Shown here: positions 7,279 through 15,645 of the stretch, in pieces
Layout: each line of letters begins with the position of its first letter
Numbering within the stretch: position 1 is the stretch's first letter
NCBI GenBank assembly: GCA_902791035.1
Contig: CADAUA010000012.1
Coordinates: 1 to 64,000, forward strand
Source of the DNA: an uncultured Coriobacteriaceae bacterium
Lineage (GTDB): Bacteria; Actinomycetota; Coriobacteriia; Coriobacteriales; Atopobiaceae
DNA length: 64,000 nucleotides
Reading direction: 5' to 3'
Translations under genes and position numbers: made by a program
The notes under the pieces: model-generated
Seen by the model: the letters and a program-made list of their open reading frames with translations, nothing else
Told to the model about the DNA's origin: nothing
The model's database searches: none

Positions 7279-7350
7279 GAGAACCGTCCCCTTGACACGC
7301 AAGAGAACCGTCCCCTTGACACGCACGAGAGAACCATCCCCTTGACACGC
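7279..7350. repeat. 22-bp repeat, three near-tandem copies
   Basis: GAGAACCGTCCCCTTGACACGC occurs at 7279-7300, 7303-7324 and, with one change, 7329-7350. Each copy contains TTGACA, the consensus -35 hexamer. The array lies 170 bp upstream of the BMP lipoprotein gene. No well-spaced -10 follows the last copy, so promoter function is uncertain. Confidence 0.7.
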
Positions 7351-7522
7351 TCAACAAACATTAACATTCGCACATCTAGGTTTCGTTATGGAGACATATC
7401 GCTGGTCACGGTCCAAACGGGTCTCGGAACCCTCTACTATGTAAACAGGGCATAAGCATTGCCCAAGAATTGTGCCGATACTGGATCGTGCCAGCAGACA
7501 CGGGAGAGACGGGAGAATCACA

Positions 7523-8830
7523 ATGTCACAGATCAGCTTTGGGCGTAGGGAGTTTCTGAAGGGTTCTTCCGCAGTCGTGGGCGCTGGCCTCCTTGCCAGC
7601 CTCGCCGCTTGCGGCGGCGGCTCCTCCGACACCGCGACCAGCGCCGGCTCGGATACCGGTTCCGACGCCGCCCCCGCTGCCTCCGACTTCAAGGCGGGCT
7701 TCATCTTCCTGCACGACGAGAACTCCACCTACGACAAGAACTTCATGGACGGCGCCAAGGCCGCCTGCGAGGAGCTGGGCGTCACCGCCGTTCTCAAGAC
7801 CAACATCGGCGAGTCCGAGGCCTGCCAGGAGACCGCCGAGGATCTGGCCGACCAGGGCTGCGGCATCGTCTTCGCCGACTCCTTCGGCCATGAGGACTAC
7901 ATGATCGAGGCCGCCAAGGCTTATCCCGAGGTCCAGTTCTCTCACGCCACCGGCACCAAGGCGCACACGGAGGGCCTGGACAACTACCACAACGCCTTCG
8001 CCAGCATCTACGAGGGCCGCTACCTCGCCGGTGTGGCTGCCGGCCTCAAGCTCAACGAGATGATCGCCGCCGGCACCATCACCGCCGACAAGGCCCACAT
8101 GGGCTACGTGGGCGCCTATACCTACGCCGAGGTCATCTCCGGCTACACCTCGTTCTTCCTGGGTGCCAAGTCCGTCTGCCCCACCGTTACCATGGACGTG
8201 ACCTTCACCGGCTCCTGGTACGACCAGACCGCCGAGCAGGAGGCCGCCGCCCGCCTGATCGACGAGTACGGCTGCGTCCTCATCTCCCAGCACGCCGACT
8301 CCATGGGCGCCCCGTCCGCCTGCGAGGAGCGCAACGTGCCTAACGTGTCCTACAACGGCTCCACCGTGGACGCCTGCCCCAACACCTTCATTGTGTCCTC
8401 CCGCATCGACTGGACCCCGTACTACAAGTACGCCATCCAGGCTGCCATGAACGGTGACCCCATCGACACCGACTGGACCGGTACCCTCGCCACGGGCTCC
8501 GTCGTTCTCACTGACATCAACCCCAAGGCAGCGGCCGAGGGCACCCAGGACGCCATCGACAAGGCCCTCAAGGACCTCGAGTCCGGTGACGTGCACGTCT
8601 TCGACACCTCCACCTTCACCGTCACCGTGAGCGACACCACGAACGCCAACGCCACGGTCGATGGCTCCGGCGTCATGACCTCCTACATGGCCGACGTCGA
8701 CACCGACGCCGACTTCCAGGGCGACACCGAGGCCGTGTCCGACGGCTACTTCCACGAGTCCGAGTACCGCTCCGCTCCGTACTTCGACGTCCAGATTGAC
8801 GGCATCACCCTGCTCGACACCCAGTTCTAA
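7523..8830 (+). CDS. BMP-family nucleoside ABC transporter lipoprotein
   Basis: A 435-residue extracellular substrate-binding lipoprotein. The N-terminus has a twin-arginine motif GRREFLK (residues 7-13), a hydrophobic stretch and the lipobox LAAC, then an Ala/Ser/Asp linker. The body carries BMP features: a GxxxGxxA-type VAAGLKL segment after the second strand and the IVFADSFGHEDYM region. The family (BmpA, Med, PnrA) binds purine nucleosides. The start MSQISFGRREF is chosen over an upstream frame because GGGAGA lies at the right distance. It is the first gene of a four-gene importer operon. Confidence 0.88.
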   Translation: MSQISFGRREFLKGSSAVVGAGLLASLAACGGGSSDTATSAGSDTGSDAAPAASDFKAGFIFLHDENSTYDKNFMDGAKAACEELGVTAVLKTNIGESEACQETAEDLADQGCGIVFADSFGHEDYMIEAAKAYPEVQFSHATGTKAHTEGLDNYHNAFASIYEGRYLAGVAAGLKLNEMIAAGTITADKAHMGYVGAYTYAEVISGYTSFFLGAKSVCPTVTMDVTFTGSWYDQTAEQEAAARLIDEYGCVLISQHADSMGAPSACEERNVPNVSYNGSTVDACPNTFIVSSRIDWTPYYKYAIQAAMNGDPIDTDWTGTLATGSVVLTDINPKAAAEGTQDAIDKALKDLESGDVHVFDTSTFTVTVSDTTNANATVDGSGVMTSYMADVDTDADFQGDTEAVSDGYFHESEYRSAPYFDVQIDGITLLDTQF

Positions 8831-8926
8831 TGGGGCTCCAAGCGTGTAGGCTCTGAGACGGACCCTGATGGTCAAAGGCTACGCCCGCGGCTGTCAGGGT
8901 CCGCTCATTTCTTGAGGAGGGCACCT

Positions 8927-10510
8927 GTGACAGACGTGCCAAGCAAGCATGCGGGACCGGTCGGCGGGACTCCCGCCGTCCAGATGTGCGGCATCACCAA
9001 GAGGTTCGGATCCCTGGTGGCAAACGACTCCGTGGACTTGGAGGTGTACAAAGGTGAGGTCCTCGCCCTTCTCGGCGAGAACGGCAGCGGCAAGACGACC
9101 CTCATGGACGCCCTGTGCGGCCTCTACTTCCCCGACGCCGGGCAGATCCTGATCGACGGCAAGCCGGTGACCATCACCTCGCCCAAGGACGCCTTCGACT
9201 ACGGCATAGGCATGATTCATCAGCACTTCAAGCTGGTGGACGTCTTCACCATGGTCGAGAACGTCGTGCTGGGCCTCGACCAGCCGGGGAAGCTCGACCT
9301 CAAGGCCGCGGCAGACAAGATCACCCAAATCGCGGACACCTACGGCTTCGACGTGGACCCCTACCAGAAGGTCTACGACATGTCTGTGTCGCAGAAGCAG
9401 ACGGCAGAGATCCTCAAGCTCCTCTACCGTGGTGCCGACATCCTCATCCTCGATGAGCCCACGGCCGTGCTCACCCCCCAGGAGGCAGACAAGCTCTTTG
9501 CCGTCCTGCGCAACATGCGCGACGACGGCAAGGCGATCATCATCATCACGCACAAGCTGCGCGAGGTGCTCGACATCTCCGACCGCGTGGCCATCCTGCG
9601 CAAGGGCAGGCACGTGGCCGACCTGGTGACCAAGCAGACCAACGAGCAGGAGATGACCGACCTCATGGTCGGCCACAAGGTGCACCTCAACATCGACCGT
9701 CCCCTGCCGGTGGACCCCAAGCCCCGCATCGAGGTGCACGGCCTCACGGTCAAGTCCGCCGACGGGCTCACCAAGCTGGACGACGTCTCCTTTGCGGCAA
9801 AGTCCGGCGAGGTCCTGGGCATCGCCGGCATCTCGGGCAGCGGCCAGAAGGAGCTGCTCGAGGCCATCGCCGGCCTGCAGCCCGTCGCGTCTGGCAGCAT
9901 CACCTACATCGGCGACGACGGCAAGCGCGAGGAGCTGGTTGGCAAGAGTCCGCGCGACATCGCCTCCCTGGGCGTGGCCCTCTCCTTCGTGCCCGAGGAC
10001 CGCTTGGGCATGGGCCTCGTGGCCAACATGGACATCACAGACAACATGATGCTTCGCTCCTACCGCGTGGGCTCCTCACCCTTTGCCGACCGCAAGCCCC
10101 CTCGCCAACTGGCAGAGAAGGTCGTGGAGGAGCTGGACGTCCAGACCAGCGGCATCAGCGACCCCGTCCGCCGCATGTCGGGCGGCAACGTGCAGAAGGT
10201 CCTGGTGGGCCGTGAGATCTCCTCCAGCCCCACCGTGCTTCTCACCGCCTACGCCGTGCGCGGCCTGGACATCAACACCTCCTACACCATCTACGACCTC
10301 ATCAACGAGCAGAAGAAGCGCGGCGTCGCCGTAGTATACGTGGGCGAGGACCTGGACGTCCTCATCGCACTCGCCGACCGCATCCTGGTCCTGTGCGACG
10401 GCAAGGTGAGCGGCATCGTGGACGGCCGCACCGCCGACAAGAACAAGGTCGGCATGATGATGACGGAGCTTCATGAGGAAGGGGGCGCGAACGATGGCGC
10501 AGAGCACTAA
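8927..10510 (+). CDS. Nucleoside ABC importer, double ATPase subunit
   Basis: A 527-residue protein with two ABC domains in tandem, as in sugar/nucleoside importers of the CUT2/BMP group. The first domain has Walker A GENGSGKTT, signature-region MSVSQKQTAEIL and Walker B ILILDEPTAVL. The second has a degenerate Walker A (GISGSGQKE, no lysine) and signature MSGGNVQK, with TAYAVRGLD in place of an acidic Walker B; this asymmetry is normal for the family. GTG 8927 is the start: the AGGAGG seven bases before it would otherwise lie inside the coding region of the alternative TTG at 8912. It overlaps the next gene by 17 bp. Confidence 0.88.
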   Translation: MTDVPSKHAGPVGGTPAVQMCGITKRFGSLVANDSVDLEVYKGEVLALLGENGSGKTTLMDALCGLYFPDAGQILIDGKPVTITSPKDAFDYGIGMIHQHFKLVDVFTMVENVVLGLDQPGKLDLKAAADKITQIADTYGFDVDPYQKVYDMSVSQKQTAEILKLLYRGADILILDEPTAVLTPQEADKLFAVLRNMRDDGKAIIIITHKLREVLDISDRVAILRKGRHVADLVTKQTNEQEMTDLMVGHKVHLNIDRPLPVDPKPRIEVHGLTVKSADGLTKLDDVSFAAKSGEVLGIAGISGSGQKELLEAIAGLQPVASGSITYIGDDGKREELVGKSPRDIASLGVALSFVPEDRLGMGLVANMDITDNMMLRSYRVGSSPFADRKPPRQLAEKVVEELDVQTSGISDPVRRMSGGNVQKVLVGREISSSPTVLLTAYAVRGLDINTSYTIYDLINEQKKRGVAVVYVGEDLDVLIALADRILVLCDGKVSGIVDGRTADKNKVGMMMTELHEEGGANDGAEH

Positions 10511-11618
10511 GACTCCCCTGATCCGCATCAGCAAGCGTCCGGCGGTACCGACCAAGACCAAGGCCCTTGTCTACGCCGCTGCCATCCTGTTGGCGCTTGT
10601 GGTGTGCGGCCTGGTCACGACCCTCATGACGGGCCTTGACCCCATAGCCGTCTACGCCACCATGATCAACGGCGCCTTCGGCACCACCCGCCGCATCTGG
10701 GTCCTGCTGCAGGACATGGCCATGCTCCTGTGCGTCTCGCTGGCACTCGCCCCCGCCTTCCGCATGAAGTTCTGGAACCTGGGCGGCGAGGGCCAGGTGC
10801 TCATGGGCTGCTTCGCCTGCGCAAGCTGCATGCTGCTCCTGGGCGACTCGCTCCCCAACGCCGCCCTCATACTCGTGAGCCTGGTCGCCTCCGTGGTGGC
10901 GGGCGCCGTGTGGGGCCTGGTCCCGGCCTTCTTCAAGGCCCGCTTCAACACCAACGAGACCCTCTTCACCCTGATGATGAACTACGTGGCCACCCAGATC
11001 GTCGCCTACTTCGTCATCCTCTGGGAGAACCCCAAGGGCTCCGGCAAGATCGGCATGATCAACCAGAGCTCGCAGGCCGGCTGGCTTCCCGTCATCGCCG
11101 ACTCCAAGTACCTGCTCAACATCATCGTGGTGGCCGCCATCACCGTGCTCATGTACGTCTACATGCGCTACAGCAAGCACGGCTTCGAGCTGGCCGTCGT
11201 GGGCGAGAGCGTGGACACCGCGCGCTATGCCGGCATCAACACCAGCCGCGTGATCGTCCGCACCATGCTGCTCTCGGGCGCCGTGTGCGGCATCGCGGGA
11301 TTCCTGCTGGTCGCGGGCACCAACCACACGCTCACGACCACGGTGTCGGGCGGGCTGGGCTTCACGGCCGTCATGGTGGCCTGGCTGGCCAAGTTCAATC
11401 CCTTCGGCATGATCGCGAGCTCGTTTCTGATCGTCTTCATGGAGTGCGGCGCCAGCGAGATCTCCACGACCTTCTCGCTCAACCAGTCCTTCTCCGACAT
11501 CCTCACGGGCATCATCCTCTTCTTCATCATCGGCAGCGAGTTCTTCATCACCTACCAGCTGCACTTCCGCGGGCAGACCAAGGCCGCCCAGGAAGCCACC
11601 GCAGGCAAGGAGGCATAG
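10494..11618 (+). CDS. Nucleoside ABC importer permease 1
   Basis: A 374-residue integral membrane protein with about ten hydrophobic segments. It belongs to the branched-chain/ribose permease superfamily, and the pattern FWNLGGEGQVLMG and the cytoplasmic loop ELAVVGESVDTARYAGIN match NupB/YufP-type permeases. The ATG lies inside the end of the ATPase gene behind AGGAAGGGGG, implying translational coupling. It pairs with the following permease to form the heterodimeric membrane channel. Confidence 0.87.
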   Translation: MAQSTKTPLIRISKRPAVPTKTKALVYAAAILLALVVCGLVTTLMTGLDPIAVYATMINGAFGTTRRIWVLLQDMAMLLCVSLALAPAFRMKFWNLGGEGQVLMGCFACASCMLLLGDSLPNAALILVSLVASVVAGAVWGLVPAFFKARFNTNETLFTLMMNYVATQIVAYFVILWENPKGSGKIGMINQSSQAGWLPVIADSKYLLNIIVVAAITVLMYVYMRYSKHGFELAVVGESVDTARYAGINTSRVIVRTMLLSGAVCGIAGFLLVAGTNHTLTTTVSGGLGFTAVMVAWLAKFNPFGMIASSFLIVFMECGASEISTTFSLNQSFSDILTGIILFFIIGSEFFITYQLHFRGQTKAAQEATAGKEA

Positions 11619-11621
11619 GCA

Positions 11622-12617
11622 ATGTTCGACATCACCTCCTTCATCCAGCGCGCCATCGTCCAGAGCATCCCGTTGCTCTTCGGGTGCACCGGCGAGACGA
11701 TCACCGAGAAGTCCGGCAACCTCAACCTGGGCCTGCCCGGTGTCATGTACATCGGCGCCATCTCGGCCGTCATCGGGTCCTTCTTCTACGAGCAGTCGCT
11801 GCCCGACCCCTCGGCGATCAACCCCGCGCTCGCCGTGCTCATCCCCCTCGTGTGCTGCGTCATCGGGTCGCTCCTCATGGGCCTGCTCTACTGCTTCCTC
11901 ACGGTGACGCTGCGCGCAAACCAGAACGTCACCGGTCTCGCCATGACCACCTTTGGCGTGGGCGTGGGCAACTTCTTCGGCGGGTCCCTCATCAGCCTGA
12001 CCGGCAGCGACATCCCATCGCTCTCGCTCTCGGCCAGCTCGGGGATCATTGGCCAGACGCTTCCCTTTGCGGACAGCCTGGGCGACTTTGGCAAGGTCTT
12101 CTTCTCCTACGGCTTCCTCGCCTACACGGCCATCATCATCGCAATCATCGCCTCGTATGTGCTCAACAGGACCCGCGTGGGCCTGCAGCTGCGCGCCGTG
12201 GGCGAGGACCCCGCCACCGCCGACGCCGCCGGCATCGACATCACGCGCTACAAGTACGTGGCCACCTGCATCGGCTGCGTGATCGCCGGCCTCGGCGGCC
12301 TCTACTACGTTATGGACTACTCCAAGGGCATCTGGTCCAACGACGCCTTTGGCGACCGCGGCTGGCTGGCCCTGGCGCTGGTCATCTTCACCCTGTGGCG
12401 CCCGGCCGTGGGCATCCCCTCGTCCATCCTCTTCGGCGGCCTCTACATCCTGTACCTCTTCATCCCCACGGGCACCGACCTCTCGGTAAAGGAGCTCTAC
12501 AAAATGCTGCCCTACGTGGTCACGATCGTGGTCCTTATCGTGACCTCCATGAGGAACAAACGCGAGAGCCAGCCTCCCGCCAGCTTGGGACTCCCCTACT
12601 TCCGCGAGGACCGATAG
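11622..12617 (+). CDS. Nucleoside ABC importer permease 2
   Basis: A 331-residue membrane protein starting three bases after the first permease. ITEKSGNLNLGLPGVMYIGA near the N-terminus and LRAVGEDPATADAAGID in the coupling loop match NupC/YufQ-type permeases. Together with the preceding genes it completes a purine-nucleoside importer. A strong terminator follows 23 bases after the stop. Confidence 0.87.
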   Translation: MFDITSFIQRAIVQSIPLLFGCTGETITEKSGNLNLGLPGVMYIGAISAVIGSFFYEQSLPDPSAINPALAVLIPLVCCVIGSLLMGLLYCFLTVTLRANQNVTGLAMTTFGVGVGNFFGGSLISLTGSDIPSLSLSASSGIIGQTLPFADSLGDFGKVFFSYGFLAYTAIIIAIIASYVLNRTRVGLQLRAVGEDPATADAAGIDITRYKYVATCIGCVIAGLGGLYYVMDYSKGIWSNDAFGDRGWLALALVIFTLWRPAVGIPSSILFGGLYILYLFIPTGTDLSVKELYKMLPYVVTIVVLIVTSMRNKRESQPPASLGLPYFREDR

Positions 12618-12640
12618 GCGCAAGCGTCCAAGGCATGCAG

Positions 12641-12671
12641 CGGCCCTGCCCTTCTCGGCAGGGCCGTTTTT
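12641..12671 (+). terminator. Terminator of nucleoside importer operon
   Basis: The stem CGGCCCTGCC / GGCAGGGCCG with a six-base loop is followed by TTTTT. Confidence 0.92.
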
Positions 12672-12725
12672 CTCGCCTGGGGCTCCTCGGAGGCGGGCAC
12701 CTGCGGCACCCCCCGGGCGTCAATC

Positions 12726-12896
12726 GGGTACCTGCAGGTGACATGTCACTTACAGGTGCCTGCGAGAACGGCATACAAGAACGACCGGGCCATCTACCTG
12801 CACTTATATGAACTACAACTAAATGACAAGCCACCTGCAAGTGACATGTCACTTGCAGGTGGCCTGACCGCGTGGTTTCCATCGCGTGACATGTAC
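12726..12896. repeat. GTGACATGTCAC palindromes upstream of aquaporin
   Basis: A perfect 32-bp palindrome (arms CCACCTGCAAGTGACA) occupies 12831-12862. A degenerate version is centred at 12743 (GTACCTGCAGGTGACATGTC then ACTTACAGGTGCC), and a partial core GTGACATGTAC lies at 12886-12896. The core GTGACATGTCAC is shared. They lie within the 386-bp gap before the aquaporin gene, so they may be operators for it, or members of a dispersed palindrome family. I see no coding sequence in the gap. Confidence 0.7.
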
Positions 12897-13003
12897 TCCC
12901 TCGTCATGAATCGCCCCACCAGCCGCGCTAGGATTCCCCATTGCGCGCAGGCCCGCAAGCTGCGGGACACGCACTGGCACTGTCTATCGGGGAAGGAAGC
13001 ATT

Positions 13004-13702
13004 ATGAGTTCTACAAAGAAGTACGTGGCCGAGTTCATCGGCACCGCCGTGCTGACCGGAGTCGGTTGCGGCACCGCCATGCTCGTGGGTTGCGCGGCCG
13101 ACGCCGGCTGCGGCTACATCCTGACGGCCCTGGCCTTCGGCCTGTCCATCGTCGCCATGGCCTACTCCATCGGCAACATCTCGGGCTGCCACATCAATCC
13201 GGCCGTCTCGCTCGGCGTCCTCATGAGCGGCGGCATGAGCAAGTCCGAGTTCGTGGGCTACGTCGTGGCCCAGGTGCTTGGCGCCTTGTGTGGCTCCGCC
13301 ATCGACGCCGCCATCTTTGGCTTGGGCGGCGTGACCGACATGACCGGCGGCTTCGGCGCCAACGGCCTCGCCGGCGTCAACGGCAGCGCAATCGCCGGCC
13401 TCCTGGTCGAGGTCGTCCTCACCTTCATCTTCGTGACCACAATCCTGGGCGTGACGGACGCCAAGTTCCAGCACGGCTCCTTCGGCGGACTCGTGATCGG
13501 CCTCACGCTCTTCTTCGTGCATATCTTCGGCATCGGCCTCACGGGCACGTCCGTGAACCCCGCCCGCAGCATCGCCCCCGCGGTCTTCGCCGCCGCGACC
13601 GGCAACCCCGCGCCGCTGGCCGCGCTCTGGGTCTTCATCGTGGGCCCGCTCGCCGGCGCCGCCCTCGCCGCGGTCGTCTACAGGTACCTGCGCTCCGAGT
13701 AG
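13004..13702 (+). CDS. MIP/aquaporin family channel
   Basis: A 232-residue six-helix membrane channel. Two NPA boxes are present, INPAVS near residue 67 and VNPARS near residue 184, separated by the usual helical hairpin, with the internal twofold duplication of the family. CHINPAVS and the GTSVNPARSIAPA context resemble AqpZ-type water channels rather than glycerol facilitators (no aspartate after the second NPAR box), but this is an inference. Start at ATG 13004 after GGAAGGAAG. Monocistronic. Confidence 0.88.
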   Translation: MSSTKKYVAEFIGTAVLTGVGCGTAMLVGCAADAGCGYILTALAFGLSIVAMAYSIGNISGCHINPAVSLGVLMSGGMSKSEFVGYVVAQVLGALCGSAIDAAIFGLGGVTDMTGGFGANGLAGVNGSAIAGLLVEVVLTFIFVTTILGVTDAKFQHGSFGGLVIGLTLFFVHIFGIGLTGTSVNPARSIAPAVFAAATGNPAPLAALWVFIVGPLAGAALAAVVYRYLRSE

Positions 13703-13728
13703 TGTCGGGTTCCAGCAAGTTTCTGCGC

Positions 13729-13771
13729 AAGGCCGCGCGTCCCCGGATGCAGGAAGGGTACGCGCGGCCTT
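13729..13771 (+). terminator. Hairpin after aquaporin gene
   Basis: A 12-bp perfect stem AAGGCCGCGCGT / ACGCGCGGCCTT 26 bases after the stop. There is no T-tract, so termination is likely but not certain. Confidence 0.55.
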
Positions 13772-13813
13772 CCTATATGGCGGGCTCGCCGTTCTCGGCC
13801 ATCCACGGCCACA

Positions 13814-13905
13814 AAATAACGGACATATGTTGTCGATGTGCCCTGTCTATCCTGCGCTTTTGTTGAGAGAGACGGTCGTCTGGCCCAACTTCTGTCCGTT
13901 ATTTC
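13814..13905. repeat. Repeat family C, copy 1 (92 bp, inverted-repeat ends)
   Basis: The ends AAATAACGGACATATGTTG (13814-13832) and CAACTTCTGTCCGTTATTT (13887-13905) are imperfect complements with 16 of 19 bases paired. A second copy with the same ends and a shared TGGCCCAACTTCTGT segment but different middle lies at 43472-43582. This resembles a miniature inverted-repeat element; no ORF is inside. Confidence 0.7.
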
Positions 13906-13941
13906 GCGCGACCCAACCGAGACTCAGCCGGTGGATGCCAC

Positions 13942-15531
13942 CTACGAGCTCATGGCGTCGTAGTAGGCCTGGGCGCGCGCCATGTACTCGTCGTGCTGGG
14001 AGTCGCCCAGCCTCAGCGAACCCGGGCACCCCGTGGCCCGGAAGTCGGAGTGGCCGAAGACGTTGACGCCCCACTCGGGTCTGCCCAGGCCATACATCTT
14101 GCAGAGCACCGCCACCAGGTGGGCGCCGGAGTCGGGGCACTCGTCGCTGATGTGGTAGGGGCTGAGGCTCGTGTTGGCGTGCTCGATGCCGATGGAGTTC
14201 ACGTTTACCTCGTACCCAACATGCCAGGCAGTGTCCTCGTCCTGCACCAGCTGCCCGATGCGGCCAGACGACTCCACGGCGTAGTGGGCCGAGGCCTCGC
14301 GCACCCGCCAGGTGCACCAGCAGCCCTCCACCGTGCCGTTGCCACCCATGTGGTGGAGGACGATCCTCTCTATAGTGTGGCCCTCGCGGCCCTTGTCGTA
14401 GTGCCTATCGAGGATGTAGTCGCAGTTGACCCAGGCCTCGCGCACGATGCGGCCATCGCTCCCCACGAGCGCCTTCTCCCCATTGTGCAAAACAAGGGCG
14501 TCGCACGCCAGGCGACCCGATTGGTAGAAGTAGTACTCCGAGCCGCCGATGGTCGCCCACGTAGACGTTGGCGCGGTCCCATCCGCCCGGGCGTAGGACC
14601 AGCCCCCTCCGGCGAGGGCCACCCACTCGCACGCGCCCTTGGTACCATCCGCGCGGATTGCGTAGGTCTTGCCATCTGCGCTGAGGACGTTACTCCTCAC
14701 CTTGGCCCCGCCCGCGTCCGCGTAGTAGGTCTTGCCGCCGGTGGTCACCCACTCGTTCGAGGCGCGCCTGCCGTCGGAGCCGAAGTAGACCTCGCTCGCA
14801 CCCACCTGGACCCACGCGTCGTCCTGCCTGGCCCCGCCCGCGTCCACATGGTACACGCCATCGCCACTCGCCACGGACTCGTCCGCAGCCACGACACCCG
14901 AGGCGTAGATGTAGTAGACGCTCCCACTCGCGGGATCCGTGTACCAGCCGGTGAGCATGGCGCCGTCCGCGCCGAAGACATAGTCGTGGCCGGCCCAGGC
15001 GGTGCGGCCAGTGGTCTTGGTGCCGTCGGGTTGGTAGAGGTACCAGCGGCCGTCCACGTGCTGCCAGCCGACAAGGGCATCGGGCTGCACTGCAGCGAGT
15101 TCGCCCTTCTCGCCCACGTCATCCGCGTGCGCCACGTCCGTGGGTTCGGCCTTCTCGCCCACGGCGGCTTCCACCTGCGCCGATGCGCCGGCATCGTCGG
15201 CGTCGACGGTCACGCCGACGGCAGGCGAGGCCTCAGGCCCTTCCAAGCCGGTCTCAGTCGGCTTCGCTTGCTCGACGGGCTCCTCGGACTCAACGGGCTC
15301 CGCAGTCTTGATCCCCTTGTCCTGTGCCGTCACCCCGGCGGACTCCGTCGCCTCGCCAGCCTGCGCGGTGACGTCCTTCTCGACGGTCTCTGGCCCATGC
15401 TCCTGGACGGGAGCCTCGACACTCGGCTGCGTAGACACGACCTCCCCCGACGGTGCTGCCAGTGCCACGCACGGCAGAAGCGAGACACAAAACACGACAG
15501 CTAGTGCCGTCCGGCTCATCCCTCGAATCAT
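13942..15531 (-). CDS. N-acetylmuramoyl-L-alanine amidase with wall-binding repeats
   Basis: A 529-residue secreted protein. A signal peptide (MIRGMSRTALAVVFCVSLLP to VALA) is followed by about 130 residues of acidic, Pro/Glu/Val-rich linker. Next come six to nine choline/glucan-binding-like repeats (GWQHVDGRWYLYQPDG, GWYTDPASGSVYYIYASG, NEWVTTGGKTYYADAGG and others). A C-terminal Amidase_2 domain has zinc ligands in IVLHHMGG and HSDFRATGCPG. It should cleave the MurNAc-L-Ala bond in peptidoglycan at the cell surface. The ATG at 15531 is preferred to a GTG at 15570 because AGAGG precedes it and it begins the signal peptide directly. Confidence 0.85.
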   Translation of the reverse strand: MIRGMSRTALAVVFCVSLLPCVALAAPSGEVVSTQPSVEAPVQEHGPETVEKDVTAQAGEATESAGVTAQDKGIKTAEPVESEEPVEQAKPTETGLEGPEASPAVGVTVDADDAGASAQVEAAVGEKAEPTDVAHADDVGEKGELAAVQPDALVGWQHVDGRWYLYQPDGTKTTGRTAWAGHDYVFGADGAMLTGWYTDPASGSVYYIYASGVVAADESVASGDGVYHVDAGGARQDDAWVQVGASEVYFGSDGRRASNEWVTTGGKTYYADAGGAKVRSNVLSADGKTYAIRADGTKGACEWVALAGGGWSYARADGTAPTSTWATIGGSEYYFYQSGRLACDALVLHNGEKALVGSDGRIVREAWVNCDYILDRHYDKGREGHTIERIVLHHMGGNGTVEGCWCTWRVREASAHYAVESSGRIGQLVQDEDTAWHVGYEVNVNSIGIEHANTSLSPYHISDECPDSGAHLVAVLCKMYGLGRPEWGVNVFGHSDFRATGCPGSLRLGDSQHDEYMARAQAYYDAMSS

Positions 15532-15645
15532 GTAGCGCCTCTTATGGTTGATCCGCTCGTATTGCCGCACCCATGATACGTCGATGCTGGCGCCCAGCGG
15601 CGATACGTTACATTCCAGACCGACCGCCCGCCCAAGTACCCGCGC

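Noticed and set aside
7526-8875. Long antisense ORF (449 codons) opposite the BMP lipoprotein
   Set aside because: It is a shadow of biased third-position GC in the real gene; it is Gly/Val-repetitive, has no ribosome binding site and no family motif.
10362-12623. 753-codon antisense ORF opposite the permease genes
   Set aside because: It is low-complexity His/Asp/Gly/Glu-rich sequence caused by codon bias on the opposite strand of two clear permease genes.
13814-13905. Interpreting the inverted repeat as a simple terminator of the amidase or aquaporin gene
   Set aside because: The stem is AT-rich with a 54-base loop, no T-tract follows, and the same ends recur at 43472-43582 in an unrelated context.
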